Origin: Chthonomonas calidirosea T49
GTDB lineage: Bacteria; Armatimonadota; Chthonomonadetes; Chthonomonadales; Chthonomonadaceae
DNA length: 64,000 nucleotides
NCBI RefSeq assembly: GCF_000427095.1
Contig: NC_021487.1
Location: 1,521,381 to 1,585,380 of the forward strand
Reading direction: 5' to 3'
The translations under genes were made by a program, and so were the position numbers. Below are positions 34,541 to 43,335 of the stretch, in pieces. Each line of letters starts with the position of its first letter. Position 1 is the first letter of the stretch. The notes beneath the pieces are model-generated. The model worked only from the letters and a program-made list of their open reading frames with translations, did not search any database and was not told the DNA's origin.

Positions 34541-34639
34541 CCATAATAGAGGGGGAACCATTCTAATAGCGGCTGAGACAAAGTTCGATCGCTATACGGT
34601 ATTTAAAACGGCACCCTATCGTCAGAATGGGAGGAGGAT

Positions 34640-35440
34640 ATGCCTCACAATCGTAAAGCGCAAAGAGGCGTACGTCGAAAAGTTATTTTGTGGCTTTTTG
34701 CTGCCCTACTTTTTGTAGGGAGCTTTGCAGGTGGCGAGCCTCTTTTGGCACGCCTCTACCAGCTGTATAACGATCGCTCCCTCGCCGTCGCCATCGAACG
34801 CGGCGATAATGCCATGCTCCTTCGCCTTCTAAACGCTGGTGCCGACCCCAATTTTCCTCTTGATTATGAGAACCCTAAGCCTACGCCGGCCACCTACTTA
34901 AAAAACGCATTGCACGGGCCTTTGCGTGCCCCACGCGTTCCCGTTACGACGCCACTTATGTTGGCTGTTATCCATAAACGCCCCGACATGGTGGAGGAGC
35001 TGCTAGCACACGGCGCCTTCGTAGATGCGCGTGACGAATATCGCTTTACCCCACTGTTCATGGCCTTGTCGCTGCATCAACATGCCATCGTACGCCTGTT
35101 GCTCGTACATGGGGCCGACCCCAACGCTCAAAACGATCTGGATATTCCCCCTATCGCATGGGCCATTGAGGTAGGAGATAGCGATGACGTTCCCCTTCTG
35201 CTGTCTCACGGTGCAAACCCAAACGCGTTGGATATGGATGGTCGTCCAGTGCTATACTTGGCCACTCTCTTGAAGGACAAAAAGTCTATCCAAGCCCTTC
35301 TCCATTACAACGCGATCCCAAGTCTCTCATTCCACGGATGGACTGTTCTTGACCTCGTGCGTCATCGAGGGGATCGCGAGTTGCAGCAACTTTTCGCGCC
35401 TTTTCTCCAGACAGAGAAGGGAGCGATGTTTCAAGGCTAG
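34640..35440 (+). CDS. Membrane-anchored ankyrin-repeat protein
   Basis: A 266-residue protein with a basic start, a signal anchor (VILWLFAALLFVGSFAG) and about five ankyrin repeats recognisable by LLxxGADPN turns (LLRLLNAGADPNFP, VEELLAHGAFVDARD, VRLLLVHGADPNAQN, VPLLLSHGANPNALD). Ankyrin repeats bind other proteins; no partner is evident. The repeats would lie outside the cytoplasm if the N-terminus acts as a signal. GGGAGGAGG is immediately before the ATG. It is a single gene, convergent with holB. Confidence 0.85.
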   Translation: MPHNRKAQRGVRRKVILWLFAALLFVGSFAGGEPLLARLYQLYNDRSLAVAIERGDNAMLLRLLNAGADPNFPLDYENPKPTPATYLKNALHGPLRAPRVPVTTPLMLAVIHKRPDMVEELLAHGAFVDARDEYRFTPLFMALSLHQHAIVRLLLVHGADPNAQNDLDIPPIAWAIEVGDSDDVPLLLSHGANPNALDMDGRPVLYLATLLKDKKSIQALLHYNAIPSLSFHGWTVLDLVRHRGDRELQQLFAPFLQTEKGAMFQG

Positions 35441-35498
35441 CGCTAGATGGCGGGCTACCGTACTCTCCTATTCATTGCCGACGGACAAAGGATGGCCT

Positions 35499-36605
35499 CT
35501 AGTCTGCAAGCAGCTGCATGAGGAGGGTGTCGGTGAGGAGGGGGATGTTGGCGTTGAAATCGAGTCGCCGACGGGCTAAAAGAATGGCGGCGATGGCGTG
35601 TTGCCAACGTTGTGGGGAGGCTTTCTGGGCGATGTGGGCCAGAGCAGAGCGCCGATGAACATTTACGATGGCCGCCTCTGGGCCACATGTGGACAACAGG
35701 AAGAGATCACGATAGAAGATAACCATCAAATCGAAAAGAGCGGCAAACTGGCGCCGTGCGGCCTGCTCTCGTTGAACGCTTGGCTCACCCTCCTCCGATT
35801 CCGAGTTGGCTGCCTCCTCCTCAAAGAAGGACTTCAGCTCACCGGCAAGCCGCCGCATCTGTTCGCCGAGTCGAAGAGCGCGTCCTTTAGGTGCCACAGC
35901 GATCATCTCGATCAGTTCAAACACGTTCTCTATTTCCCGAAGCGCTTGTGGGTTGCTTGCGAGCCGTATCCCTTGTCCGATGCGTCCCTCCGATATCGCC
36001 GCAACTTGGTAGGCCTGAGCTGGCTCTAGCGCAAAGCGTTGTCTGAGGTAGTCGGCCAGAGCGGTTTGCGGGAGGGGAAGCAACCGCAGCACCTGACTAC
36101 GCGAAACGATAGTGGGCAAAACGCGTGATGGATGGGGTGCGGTGAGTATAAAGAGTGCGTAGGGAGGCGGCTCCTCTAGCACTTTGAGGAGGCTGTTGGC
36201 AGCGGCCTCCGTAAGTCGCTCGACCTGCTCTAAAATGTAGACTCGCTTTCGCCCGATAACTGGGGCAAAGGAGAGCGTATGCGATAAAGCGCCGGGAGGG
36301 CGTCCATTGCGATCCCAAAGCTGCCAGATCTGAATCTGCTCACCGGCCGGACGAATCGTAAGGATCTCGGGGTGAGAGCCGGCATCGGCATAGCGACAGG
36401 AGACGCAGACGCCGCAAGCATCAAGCGGGTCTCTTTGAGGAGTCTGGCAGGCAACCACCTGTGCCAACGTGCGCGCCAAAGTGCCGCGCCCCACACCGGG
36501 GCTGCCCACCATCAGCCAAGTACCATGAAAGCGCCCTTGGGTTATTGCCTTGCGTAGCGCGTTTATAGCTGGTTCTTGACCCACAAGATCGGCGAAACGG
36601 GGCAT
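35499..36605 (-). CDS. holB: DNA polymerase III delta' subunit (HolB-like)
   Basis: A 368-residue AAA+ clamp-loader subunit. MPRFADLVGQEPAINALRKA opens the domain. The P-loop reads GSPGVGRGTLAR, with Arg for the usual Lys, fitting an ATPase-inactive delta'. The zinc-module cysteines appear as ACGVCVSCR, and LEEPPPYALFILTAPHPSRVLPTIVSRSQ gives the sensor/SRC-like motif. Delta' works with delta and tau/gamma to load the sliding clamp. The ATG at 36605 comes 1 nt after the purD stop, so translation is coupled; a longer frame runs into purD and is not credible. Confidence 0.88.
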   Translation of the reverse strand: MPRFADLVGQEPAINALRKAITQGRFHGTWLMVGSPGVGRGTLARTLAQVVACQTPQRDPLDACGVCVSCRYADAGSHPEILTIRPAGEQIQIWQLWDRNGRPPGALSHTLSFAPVIGRKRVYILEQVERLTEAAANSLLKVLEEPPPYALFILTAPHPSRVLPTIVSRSQVLRLLPLPQTALADYLRQRFALEPAQAYQVAAISEGRIGQGIRLASNPQALREIENVFELIEMIAVAPKGRALRLGEQMRRLAGELKSFFEEEAANSESEEGEPSVQREQAARRQFAALFDLMVIFYRDLFLLSTCGPEAAIVNVHRRSALAHIAQKASPQRWQHAIAAILLARRRLDFNANIPLLTDTLLMQLLAD

Positions 36606-36606
36606 A

Positions 36607-37890
36607 TCAACGCAGGTTCCTTGCACCGATATCGCGCCGGTAGTGCATGCCCTCAAAAGAGATGCGCGCAATGCCGCGATAGGCCTGCGCCATCGCCTCG
36701 TGAATATCGGCTCCTAGACCGGTAACGCTCAGCACACGCCCCCCATCCGTCACGAGCTGGTCTCCCTCTCTGCGCGTTCCCGCATGAAACACTAAACACC
36801 CTTCGGCCTCCGCCTCCTCAATACCGTAAATGGGCTTGCCGGTTTCATAGCTGCCCGGATAGCCTGCGGAGGCCGCCACCACATTGACGGCTGCTCCCTG
36901 CTTCCAACATACTTCCACTTGGTCGAGCGTACACTCAACCGCGCCTAGCAGCAGATCTAGCAGATCGCTTTCAAGTAGAGGCAGCACCGCTTGGGTTTCA
37001 GGGTCGCCAAATCGGCAGTTAAACTCGATGCACTTTGGTCCTTCCGGTGTCACCATCACTCCGGCATAGAGCGTTCCGCGATAGGGAATGCCAAGCGCGC
37101 GAATGGCCTCGATGGCCGGGCGCAAAATGCGTTCTACAGCCTGCTGAGTGAGATCGGGTGGAAGAATGGGCACAGGGCAGACAGCCCCCATGCCGCCGGT
37201 GTTAGGGCCTTGATCGTTATCGTAGACCCGCTTATGATCCTGAGAGGGCAGAAGGGGCACAATATGGCTGCCATCGGTAATCGCCATGATGGAGGCCTCT
37301 TCCCCAGTAAGGCACTCCTCGATAATCACATGAGCGCCGGCCTCTCCGAAAACCTTCTCTTCCATCAGGCGGTGGACGGCCTCCTCGGCCTCCTGACGCG
37401 AGGTGGCAACCGTTACCCCTTTACCCGCAGCAAGGCCATCGGCCTTCACCACGATTCGAGCGTCGGCGCCATGTTGGGCATAGTAATCCGCAATGCGGGC
37501 ACGCGCCACGGTGGGCGAATCGCACACCCAAAAGGACGCTGTAGGAATGCCGGAGGTCTGCATGAGGCGCTTTGCGAAGGCTTTACTGCCCTCAATGCGA
37601 GCGGGGTCTTTTGAGGGGCCGAAAATGGGCAAGCCGCGCGCTTCAAAGAGGTCAACGATCCCGGCTATGAGAGGGGCTTCGGGCCCGACCACGGTCAGCG
37701 CCAGCTTCTGAGCGGCCGCAAAGTTGGCTAGGGCTTCGAGGTCGGTGGGTTTTAGAGGAACGCATTCAGCCTGTTGTGCAATGCCAGCATTGCCTGGGGC
37801 GCAGTAGATCTTCTCCACGCGCGGACTTTGGGCCAGTTTCCAAACAAGGGCATGTTCGCGTCCCCCACCCCCCACCACTAAGACTTTCAT
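36607..37890 (-). CDS. purD: Phosphoribosylamine-glycine ligase (GAR synthetase)
   Basis: A 427-residue ATP-grasp enzyme for the second step of purine synthesis. It starts KVLVVGGGGREHALVWKLAQ, then VVGPEAPLIAGIVD and FGPSKDPARIEGSKAFAKRLM. ATP-grasp signatures are RIVVKADGLAAGKGVTVA and EECLTGEEASIMAITDG; the metal ligands lie in CIEFNCRFGDPETQAVLP. Length matches the family. It stands between dnaB (6 nt upstream) and holB (1 nt downstream); no other pur gene is near. Confidence 0.97.
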   Translation of the reverse strand: MKVLVVGGGGREHALVWKLAQSPRVEKIYCAPGNAGIAQQAECVPLKPTDLEALANFAAAQKLALTVVGPEAPLIAGIVDLFEARGLPIFGPSKDPARIEGSKAFAKRLMQTSGIPTASFWVCDSPTVARARIADYYAQHGADARIVVKADGLAAGKGVTVATSRQEAEEAVHRLMEEKVFGEAGAHVIIEECLTGEEASIMAITDGSHIVPLLPSQDHKRVYDNDQGPNTGGMGAVCPVPILPPDLTQQAVERILRPAIEAIRALGIPYRGTLYAGVMVTPEGPKCIEFNCRFGDPETQAVLPLLESDLLDLLLGAVECTLDQVEVCWKQGAAVNVVAASAGYPGSYETGKPIYGIEEAEAEGCLVFHAGTRREGDQLVTDGGRVLSVTGLGADIHEAMAQAYRGIARISFEGMHYRRDIGARNLR

Positions 37891-37896
37891 GTTAGG

Positions 37897-39273
37897 CTAT
37901 CCCTCCTCAATTTCATGCACCCGGTCAATGTTCACAAAGCGAGTGTACTGCGGCTGGAAACCCACGATCACTTTACCGGTAGGGCCGCTGCGGTGTTTCG
38001 CGATGATCAGCTCAGCCTCCTCTTGACGCTCGGCTCCATACGAGCGCGGGCCCTCCTCCTCTTCCTCCTCGCGCATCTTATAGTAGGCTTCACGATAGAT
38101 GAAGATCACGATATCGGCCTCGGCCTCTATAGAACCGGACTCGCGCAGGTCGGAGAGCAGAGGACGTTTATCAGGGCGCGACTCCACCGCTCTCGAGAGC
38201 TGTGAGAGCGCAATAACCGGCACGTCAAGCTCGCGTGCAAGGCTTTTGCACGCGCGGGCGATCTCGGAGATCTCCTGGTTGCGGTTTTCGGTGCGGCGAT
38301 GCGAGCGCATGAGCTGTAGATAGTCTATCAGCACCAGGCCAAGGCCTCTTTCGGCCTTTAACCGCCGGCATTTTGCGCGGATCTCGATAATGGAGATGTC
38401 GGGCGTATCGTCAATAAAGATGGGTGCCTCCGCTAGCCGACTGATTCCCTCGCCCACGCGCTGCCAATCCTCTGGCTGCAGGTTGCCTGTGCGCAAACGA
38501 TGGGCATCCACACGCGATTCGGAGCAGATAAGACGAGTCACAAGCTGCTCTTTCGACATCTCCAGGCTGAAGATGGCCACCGGCAGGCGCTCTTCTAAAG
38601 CGACGTGCTGAGCCAGTTGAAGGCTCAGCGTGGTTTTGCCCATGCCGGGCCTTGCCGCAATAATGATGAGATCGGAGGGCTGTAGACCTGCCGTTTTGTA
38701 GTTTAGATCGTCGAAGGGGGTTAGGCGGCCGGTGGGAGCTCCACGGTTTTCGTAGCGCTTCTCAATGCGGTCGAGTTCGGCATTCAAAAGGGGGCGCAAC
38801 TCGTAGAAATAGCGCCCCATTCGACGCTGCCCCACCTCAAAAATGATCTGCTCTGCCTGATCCACCAGCTCCTCGATGCTCTCGAAATCGCTATAGGCCA
38901 GCCCCTGAACCCGTGTTCCAGCATCCAAGAGCCGCCGTAAAACGGCCTTCTCCTCCACGAGGCGGGCATAGTGCTCTACGTTCGCCGCCGTTGCTGGAGC
39001 GTCCATGATGTTTTGCAAATAGAGCAGCCCTCCCACCAGATCGAGCTGTTGACGCGATCGGAGTTCATCGGTAAGGGTGACGAGATCTACCGGCTCGTTG
39101 CGTTCGGTGAGGGCAAGCATGGCCTCGAAGATAAAGCGATGCGCGTCGCGATAGAAATCGTCGGGCCGAAGGATCTCGGCGGCCCGCTCCACCGCACTAC
39201 GTTCCAGGAGCATGGATCCGAGAACAGCCTGTTCGGCCTCCAAATTGTTCGGAGGGATGCGGTCGAGAGTCAT
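37897..39273 (-). CDS. dnaB: Replicative DNA helicase DnaB
   Basis: A 458-residue hexameric helicase. N-terminal helicase-loader domain: PPNNLEAEQAVLGSMLL. C-terminal RecA-type motor: Walker A ARPGMGKTTLSLQLA, IFSLEMSKEQLVTRLICSES, Walker B LGLVLIDYLQLM and SQLSRAVESRPDKRP. No intein is present. It follows rplI, a conserved bacterial pairing, but an intrinsic terminator lies between them, so dnaB, purD and holB depend on read-through or an unseen promoter. Confidence 0.97.
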   Translation of the reverse strand: MTLDRIPPNNLEAEQAVLGSMLLERSAVERAAEILRPDDFYRDAHRFIFEAMLALTERNEPVDLVTLTDELRSRQQLDLVGGLLYLQNIMDAPATAANVEHYARLVEEKAVLRRLLDAGTRVQGLAYSDFESIEELVDQAEQIIFEVGQRRMGRYFYELRPLLNAELDRIEKRYENRGAPTGRLTPFDDLNYKTAGLQPSDLIIIAARPGMGKTTLSLQLAQHVALEERLPVAIFSLEMSKEQLVTRLICSESRVDAHRLRTGNLQPEDWQRVGEGISRLAEAPIFIDDTPDISIIEIRAKCRRLKAERGLGLVLIDYLQLMRSHRRTENRNQEISEIARACKSLARELDVPVIALSQLSRAVESRPDKRPLLSDLRESGSIEAEADIVIFIYREAYYKMREEEEEEGPRSYGAERQEEAELIIAKHRSGPTGKVIVGFQPQYTRFVNIDRVHEIEEG

Positions 39274-39290
39274 CTTGAAGCCTGTAGGGT

Positions 39291-39339
39291 TGATAAAAAG
39301 ATGACAGAGGGCAAGCGGTGTGCGCTCTCCCTCTGTATC
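39291..39339 (-). terminator. Intrinsic terminator between rplI and dnaB
   Basis: Read on the minus strand: an 11-bp stem with one bulged base (39339-39329 with 39311-39300), a 17-nt loop and then TTTTTATC. It begins 15 nt after the rplI stop and ends 18 nt before the dnaB start, in a place where it would set the ratio of ribosomal protein to helicase transcripts. Confidence 0.72.
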
Positions 39340-39353
39340 TTAAAGGGTTTTAG

Positions 39354-39884
39354 CTAGTTTGCGGCAGCGGTTTCCGCGTTGGCCGTTTCGCCAGAAGCAG
39401 CAGCCTGACGTTCTTTCTCACGCTCAGCACGCTGCTCCTCGGTCAACACATAAAGAACGAACTGGGCACGCACCTCAGGGTGTAGGCGCACCCCGATCTC
39501 ATATCGCCCCGTGGTGCGGATGGGGTCTACCAAGCCGATCTTGCGCTTATCCACCGTGATGCCAAATTTTTGCTGGATCTGTTCGGCCACATCGGCCTCG
39601 GTAACGGAACCAAAGAGCCTTGTCGAGTTTGGGCTCGTCTTTACGATGATCTCAAGCTCCGCACCGTTCAGCTTTTCGGCTTGACGCTTGGCCTCCTCCA
39701 ACGCCTGTGCACCGCGTTCTTTCTCGCGTGCTAAGCGCGCCTGATGCTGTTTCAACGCGGCCCCATGCGCTAGCACCGCGAGGCGCCGTGGAAACAGATA
39801 GTTGCGGGCATAGCCATCGGCGACGTTAACGATGTCTCCGTCCTGCCCAAGTTTTGGCACGTCCCGTGTTAAGATGACTTTCAT
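39354..39884 (-). CDS. rplI: 50S ribosomal protein L9 with extended C-terminus
   Basis: A 176-residue protein; L9 is usually about 148. The N-terminal rRNA-binding domain is clear (MKVILTRDVPKLGQDGDIVN, then ADGYARNYLFPRRLAVLA), followed by the long connecting helix and the C-terminal domain (LFGSVTEADVAEQIQQKFGI, TGRYEIGVRLHPEVRA). The last ~30 residues are an added Glu/Ala/Gln-rich tail. The ATG at 39884 has GAGGAGAG upstream; an 8-residue longer frame lacks it. rpsF, ssb and rpsR, common neighbours, are not here. Confidence 0.95.
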   Translation of the reverse strand: MKVILTRDVPKLGQDGDIVNVADGYARNYLFPRRLAVLAHGAALKQHQARLAREKERGAQALEEAKRQAEKLNGAELEIIVKTSPNSTRLFGSVTEADVAEQIQQKFGITVDKRKIGLVDPIRTTGRYEIGVRLHPEVRAQFVLYVLTEEQRAEREKERQAAASGETANAETAAAN

Positions 39885-39916
39885 GGAAAAATCTCTCCTC
39901 AAATTCAATCGGTAAG

Positions 39917-39963
39917 GATAGTTCCGAACCTATCTACAGTCGGGGTAGGTTTCGAACCTACCC
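39917..39963. promoter_or_regulatory. Two related palindromes upstream of rplI
   Basis: Two inverted repeats with a shared core like TAGGTTCGAACCTA: an imperfect one at 39917-39934 and a perfect 9-bp arm pair at 39943-39951 with 39955-39963. Their centres are about 27 bp apart. They lie 33-80 nt before the rplI start, so they could be operators or leader hairpins. No promoter hexamers were recognised among them. Confidence 0.5.
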
Positions 39964-39984
39964 TACATCGGTTACGCACAGGTT

Positions 39985-40010
39985 GGCGGGCAGACTTTTG
40001 CCTGCCCGCC
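39985..40010 (-). repeat. GC-rich hairpin after the MCE-protein gene
   Basis: A 9-bp stem of GC-rich sequence (39985-39993 with 40002-40010) just beyond the stop of the MCE gene on the minus strand. There is no T-run, so it may protect the mRNA 3' end or terminate weakly. Confidence 0.5.
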
Positions 40011-40019
40011 GGCAACTTC

Positions 40020-41486
40020 TCACCGGTTCCACTCTATTCCAACGGCCGGAACCGTGCGACGGAAAATGCCCTCTGCGCCGGCCCACAGCCACAGGTCACT
40101 ATTTACCCGATAGAGCGCCTTGGCGTCAAGCCGCGTATGATTTAGATCGTAAAGGTCGAAACGGAGTCCAAATGGGTTGTTGGGCATGTAGTCGAACCCT
40201 ACTCCCAGTCGCCCAGCGTAGATGCCGTAGCGTAGGAGATCGGCGCTCGTAAGGCGTTGACCGAGCTGGAGATCGAGCCGATTGGTCTCCCCCAAGTCGT
40301 AGAGACCGAGGTTTAGGACATCATGGCGACCCAAATTGAGAAAGCCGTTCACATCCACACGGGTGTAGCCAGGGCGAAAGTCGCGCGTTGCGTCTATGCG
40401 CAGGCTGGTTTGAGGAAACTTCACCGTTTTAGCCTTTTTTATCTTGCCCTGAAGATTATCGAGGATATCGTTGACCTTTTGCATGGCGGTGTCGGCCTTG
40501 GCCGTGGTGTCGGAGAGGTTTTGGATGGTCTGATGAATGCCGGCAGCGAGCTCGGGGTCACCTGCGATCTGGTGAATGTCGGCCGTGATCTGGCGGACGC
40601 TGGCCAGGGTAGAGCGGGCAAGGTCTACCGTTTCTTGAATAGAGCGTTGCAGCTGGGGGCTACTGGCCTGTTCGGTTAGTTTTCGCACGACCTCACGGGC
40701 ATCATCAATGGTATTGCCAAGCTTTGTAACAAGGTCGGTCGTTGCATCGGAGAGGGCATTGAACTTAACCTGCCCGGTCTGAATAAACGCCTCAAGCTCC
40801 CGGCTAACATGCTGGGCAGTAACAGCAGCCTGCTGAGAAACAATGCGAAAGTTCTCCACCGTCTGTTTGAGATCGGCCTGTGTGCGCGGGTCACCAATAA
40901 GTCGGTTGGCCGAGGCCACTGTCTGATTAGAGGTGCGGACAAGCTGGTCGGTGTCGGTGATGAGAAGCTGAAGTTTATCGCTTAATTTGCCAAGATGACC
41001 TTGTATGGCGGTGAGGGTGCTGTTTAGATTTTGTAGCGTTTCGTCAAAATGTGGGCTGAGAGCGGCCAAGGGACTTTGCGGGGGAGCGCCTTGCACCACG
41101 GCCGTGTTATCCTTCGGCAAGGGCGGGGCCAGAGCCTGCACTTGGGGCGGGGGAACCACCTCGATCTGAGGGGTCGTGATGAGGATGCCGGAGAGAATGA
41201 CGAACTGATAGTTGGAGGGAATGCTATATTTACGCTCTATCTCCAAAACCACCTTTGGACGAAATGGCACATGGTGGGTATCTATGGAGATGCTTTTGAC
41301 ATCGCCGATAGGCACGCCCTGCATGCGGACAATAGATTGTGGCGCCAGCCCTAAAGTATCGTCGAAATAGACCGTCACAAGATAGACGTCGGTGTGGGTA
41401 TGAGATAGATAGAGCAGCCCCAAGAAGCCAAGTGCTAGCCCAATGAGGGTCAGCAATCCCACTTTTACTAACGATTTCGACTCCAT
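40020..41486 (-). CDS. MCE-domain lipid-binding protein (MlaD-like)
   Basis: A 488-residue protein with an N-terminal membrane anchor (VGLLTLIGLALGFLGLLYL) and one MCE domain (VYFDDTLGLAPQSIVRMQGVPIG; ~35-115). A long helical region (~140-350) with Thr/Gln heptads and a C-terminal beta-rich segment follow, the last part (RLDLQLGQRLTSADLLRYGIYAGRLGVGFDY) resembling an outer-membrane-type beta region. MCE proteins bridge lipid transfer between membranes, serving ABC permeases such as MlaEF. It is third in an operon after the permease and ATPase. Its length suggests it spans much of the periplasm; this is inference. Confidence 0.85.
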   Translation of the reverse strand: MESKSLVKVGLLTLIGLALGFLGLLYLSHTHTDVYLVTVYFDDTLGLAPQSIVRMQGVPIGDVKSISIDTHHVPFRPKVVLEIERKYSIPSNYQFVILSGILITTPQIEVVPPPQVQALAPPLPKDNTAVVQGAPPQSPLAALSPHFDETLQNLNSTLTAIQGHLGKLSDKLQLLITDTDQLVRTSNQTVASANRLIGDPRTQADLKQTVENFRIVSQQAAVTAQHVSRELEAFIQTGQVKFNALSDATTDLVTKLGNTIDDAREVVRKLTEQASSPQLQRSIQETVDLARSTLASVRQITADIHQIAGDPELAAGIHQTIQNLSDTTAKADTAMQKVNDILDNLQGKIKKAKTVKFPQTSLRIDATRDFRPGYTRVDVNGFLNLGRHDVLNLGLYDLGETNRLDLQLGQRLTSADLLRYGIYAGRLGVGFDYMPNNPFGLRFDLYDLNHTRLDAKALYRVNSDLWLWAGAEGIFRRTVPAVGIEWNR

Positions 41487-41530
41487 TCTTATCCTCCCAC
41501 TGGCCTTTGGCAGCGGTCTTTGCTTTCCCT

Positions 41531-42298
41531 TCAGGATAACCCTTGTGCGCTGAGCAGCAGGTCTTTTTCCGGCGCAATGAACGCCTGAACAACCGGGTTA
41601 TCCGAGTGCCGTATTTCGTTTGGGGTACCGATGGCGACGATACGCCCTTCATGAAGCATGGCAATGCGATCCGAAATGGTAAAGATGGAAGGAAGATGGT
41701 GCGACACGACCACCGAGGTAACCCCTCTGCGTTTACATGTCTGCACGATGAGCTGATCGATGGTGTGTGCCGTAATGGGGTCTAGCCCGCTGGTGGGCTC
41801 GTCGTAGAAGAGAAAGGAGGGGCGCATCGCCAGCGCTCTTGCCAACCCCACACGTTTTTGCATTCCTCCGGAAAGCTGCGCAGGATAGAGGTTTTTTACG
41901 CTCTCCTCCAACCCAACGGCCTCTAGCAACTCCTTCACAAGAGCGTCTAGGTCTTCTCGGGAGATCCTCTTCTTATGACGCACTACCCCGAAGACGATGT
42001 TGTCGTACACCGTGAGCGAGTCGAAGAGAGCCGCATATTGAAACACAAGCCCCATTTTCAATCGCACCCGGTCGAGTTCACGCTCCGGCATCTTCGTGAT
42101 GTCCTCTCCATCAATGAGCACTTGCCCACTCGTAGCCCTTCGCAGCCCTGTCATGATGCGCAGAAGGGTTGTCTTTCCACTGCCACTCTGCCCCATAATC
42201 GAGAGAATTTCGCCTCGGGGCACCTCTAGGTGGATTTGGTCGAGAATGCGCTTTCCATCCACCTCATAGACCAGGTCTTTCAAGATGATGGCGCTCAT
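41531..42298 (-). CDS. Lipid-transport ABC ATPase (MlaF-like)
   Basis: A 255-residue ABC ATPase. Walker A is GQSGSGKTTLLRIM, the signature LSGGMQKRVGLARAL and Walker B FLFYDEPTSGLDP followed by the switch His in VVVSHHLPS. The LSGGMQKR variant is characteristic of the Mla/Mkl/Ttg2A branch. It starts on the ATGA overlapping the permease stop, so the pair is translationally coupled; the longer frame runs into the permease gene. It energises phospholipid or sterol-like lipid transport. Confidence 0.93.
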   Translation of the reverse strand: MSAIILKDLVYEVDGKRILDQIHLEVPRGEILSIMGQSGSGKTTLLRIMTGLRRATSGQVLIDGEDITKMPERELDRVRLKMGLVFQYAALFDSLTVYDNIVFGVVRHKKRISREDLDALVKELLEAVGLEESVKNLYPAQLSGGMQKRVGLARALAMRPSFLFYDEPTSGLDPITAHTIDQLIVQTCKRRGVTSVVVSHHLPSIFTISDRIAMLHEGRIVAIGTPNEIRHSDNPVVQAFIAPEKDLLLSAQGLS

Positions 42299-43110
42299 GG
42301 TAGCTGCACACGACCGGTAAGAAGTGGAGTAAGAAACACATCGGCCACGAAGATGAGCAGTACGCACCAGACCACCGAAGAGGTGGTTGCTCGCCCTACT
42401 CCGGTCGCTCCCCCTTGAGTCCGCAACCCCTGCTGGCAGGCCACCAGCCCCACAATGGCTCCAAAACAGATCGATTTGATAAGGCCATTGATAAGGTCAA
42501 AGGGCTTAACGTAGGTATAAATCGAGTTGATGTAGTCTACATGAGGTACGCCACGCAGACCGGCGAACAGATACCCCCCATAGATACCTGCCCCATCGGC
42601 GAAAACGATTAGTAACGGCAGCATGGTGATACAAGCAAGCAAACGTGGCAAAACAAGGTAGCGCACGGGTGAAACGGCCATGGCCCGCAGTGCATCCACC
42701 TGTTCGGTCACCACCATGGTGCCAATTTCGGCGGCAATGGCAGCTCCCACACGAGCAGCAAAAGCCACGCTGCCGAGCACCGGCCCCAGCTCGTTGAGGA
42801 AGGCGTAGGCAATAGATCCTCCCACAAACCCGGTATAACCCACAGAAAGGGAGATATTGGCCACATAGTAGGCAAACACGGCGCCGGTGGCCGACGCGAT
42901 CACCACAACGATCCAGATCGAGTCGGAGCCGAGCGAGGCCATCTGCACTACCAGGTCACGCAAGGCAAGCCCCCCTCCTAGCAGCGCCCGCGCCGATTCG
43001 GCCGCAAGGGTAGCGTTGTCACCGACAAAGGCAAGCCCTGCTTGCAACAGAGAAAGAATGCGTGACGGTTTTGTTGGGGTACCCTCTTCCTTGGTTATTG
43101 CCCTCTGCAT
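42295..43110 (-). CDS. Lipid-transport ABC permease (MlaE-like)
   Basis: A 271-residue membrane protein with about five helices. The MlaE-family block AFAARVGAAIAAEIGTMVVTEQVDALRAMAVSPVRYLVLPRLLA (seen between about residues 115 and 160) and GATGVGRATTSSVVWCVLLIFVADV near the end identify it. A short charged N-terminus (MQRAITKEEG) follows the ATG at 43110, which has a GCAGGG upstream at an unusual distance; a GTG at 43158 is an alternative. It heads the three-gene Mla-like operon. Confidence 0.9.
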   Translation of the reverse strand: MQRAITKEEGTPTKPSRILSLLQAGLAFVGDNATLAAESARALLGGGLALRDLVVQMASLGSDSIWIVVVIASATGAVFAYYVANISLSVGYTGFVGGSIAYAFLNELGPVLGSVAFAARVGAAIAAEIGTMVVTEQVDALRAMAVSPVRYLVLPRLLACITMLPLLIVFADGAGIYGGYLFAGLRGVPHVDYINSIYTYVKPFDLINGLIKSICFGAIVGLVACQQGLRTQGGATGVGRATTSSVVWCVLLIFVADVFLTPLLTGRVQLP

Positions 43111-43268
43111 GACGCAAGTATACCCTGCAGGATGCGGCAATGGCCGTTGGAAAGCCACCTATCGAGTTTTACGCCTCAGCAGCCTGTTTGGTGGCAGCAG
43201 GAAACCGGCTTCGGAGGAGACGAGTCGTTCCCCATTTTTTACTAAACCGAAACGCGCCCACTTCCGTA

Positions 43269-43277
43269 TGCTATACT
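43269..43277 (+). promoter_or_regulatory. Possible extended -10 promoter for the UPF0182 gene
   Basis: TGCTATACT at 43269-43277, an extended -10 element, 58 nt before the ATG. No recognisable -35 box precedes it. Confidence 0.4.
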
Positions 43278-43335
43278 AAAGCGAAGTGCTTTTGTACAAA
43301 AGACTAACGATGGCGTTTGCTCTTTGGAGGAACCG

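Noticed and set aside
36991-37614. Plus-strand 207-codon frame
   Set aside because: Antisense to purD, which is fully supported.
39917-39963. tRNA-like T-arm (GGTTCGAAACC)
   Set aside because: Only a T-arm-like hairpin is present; no acceptor, D or anticodon arms can be folded around it, so it was kept only as a palindrome pair.
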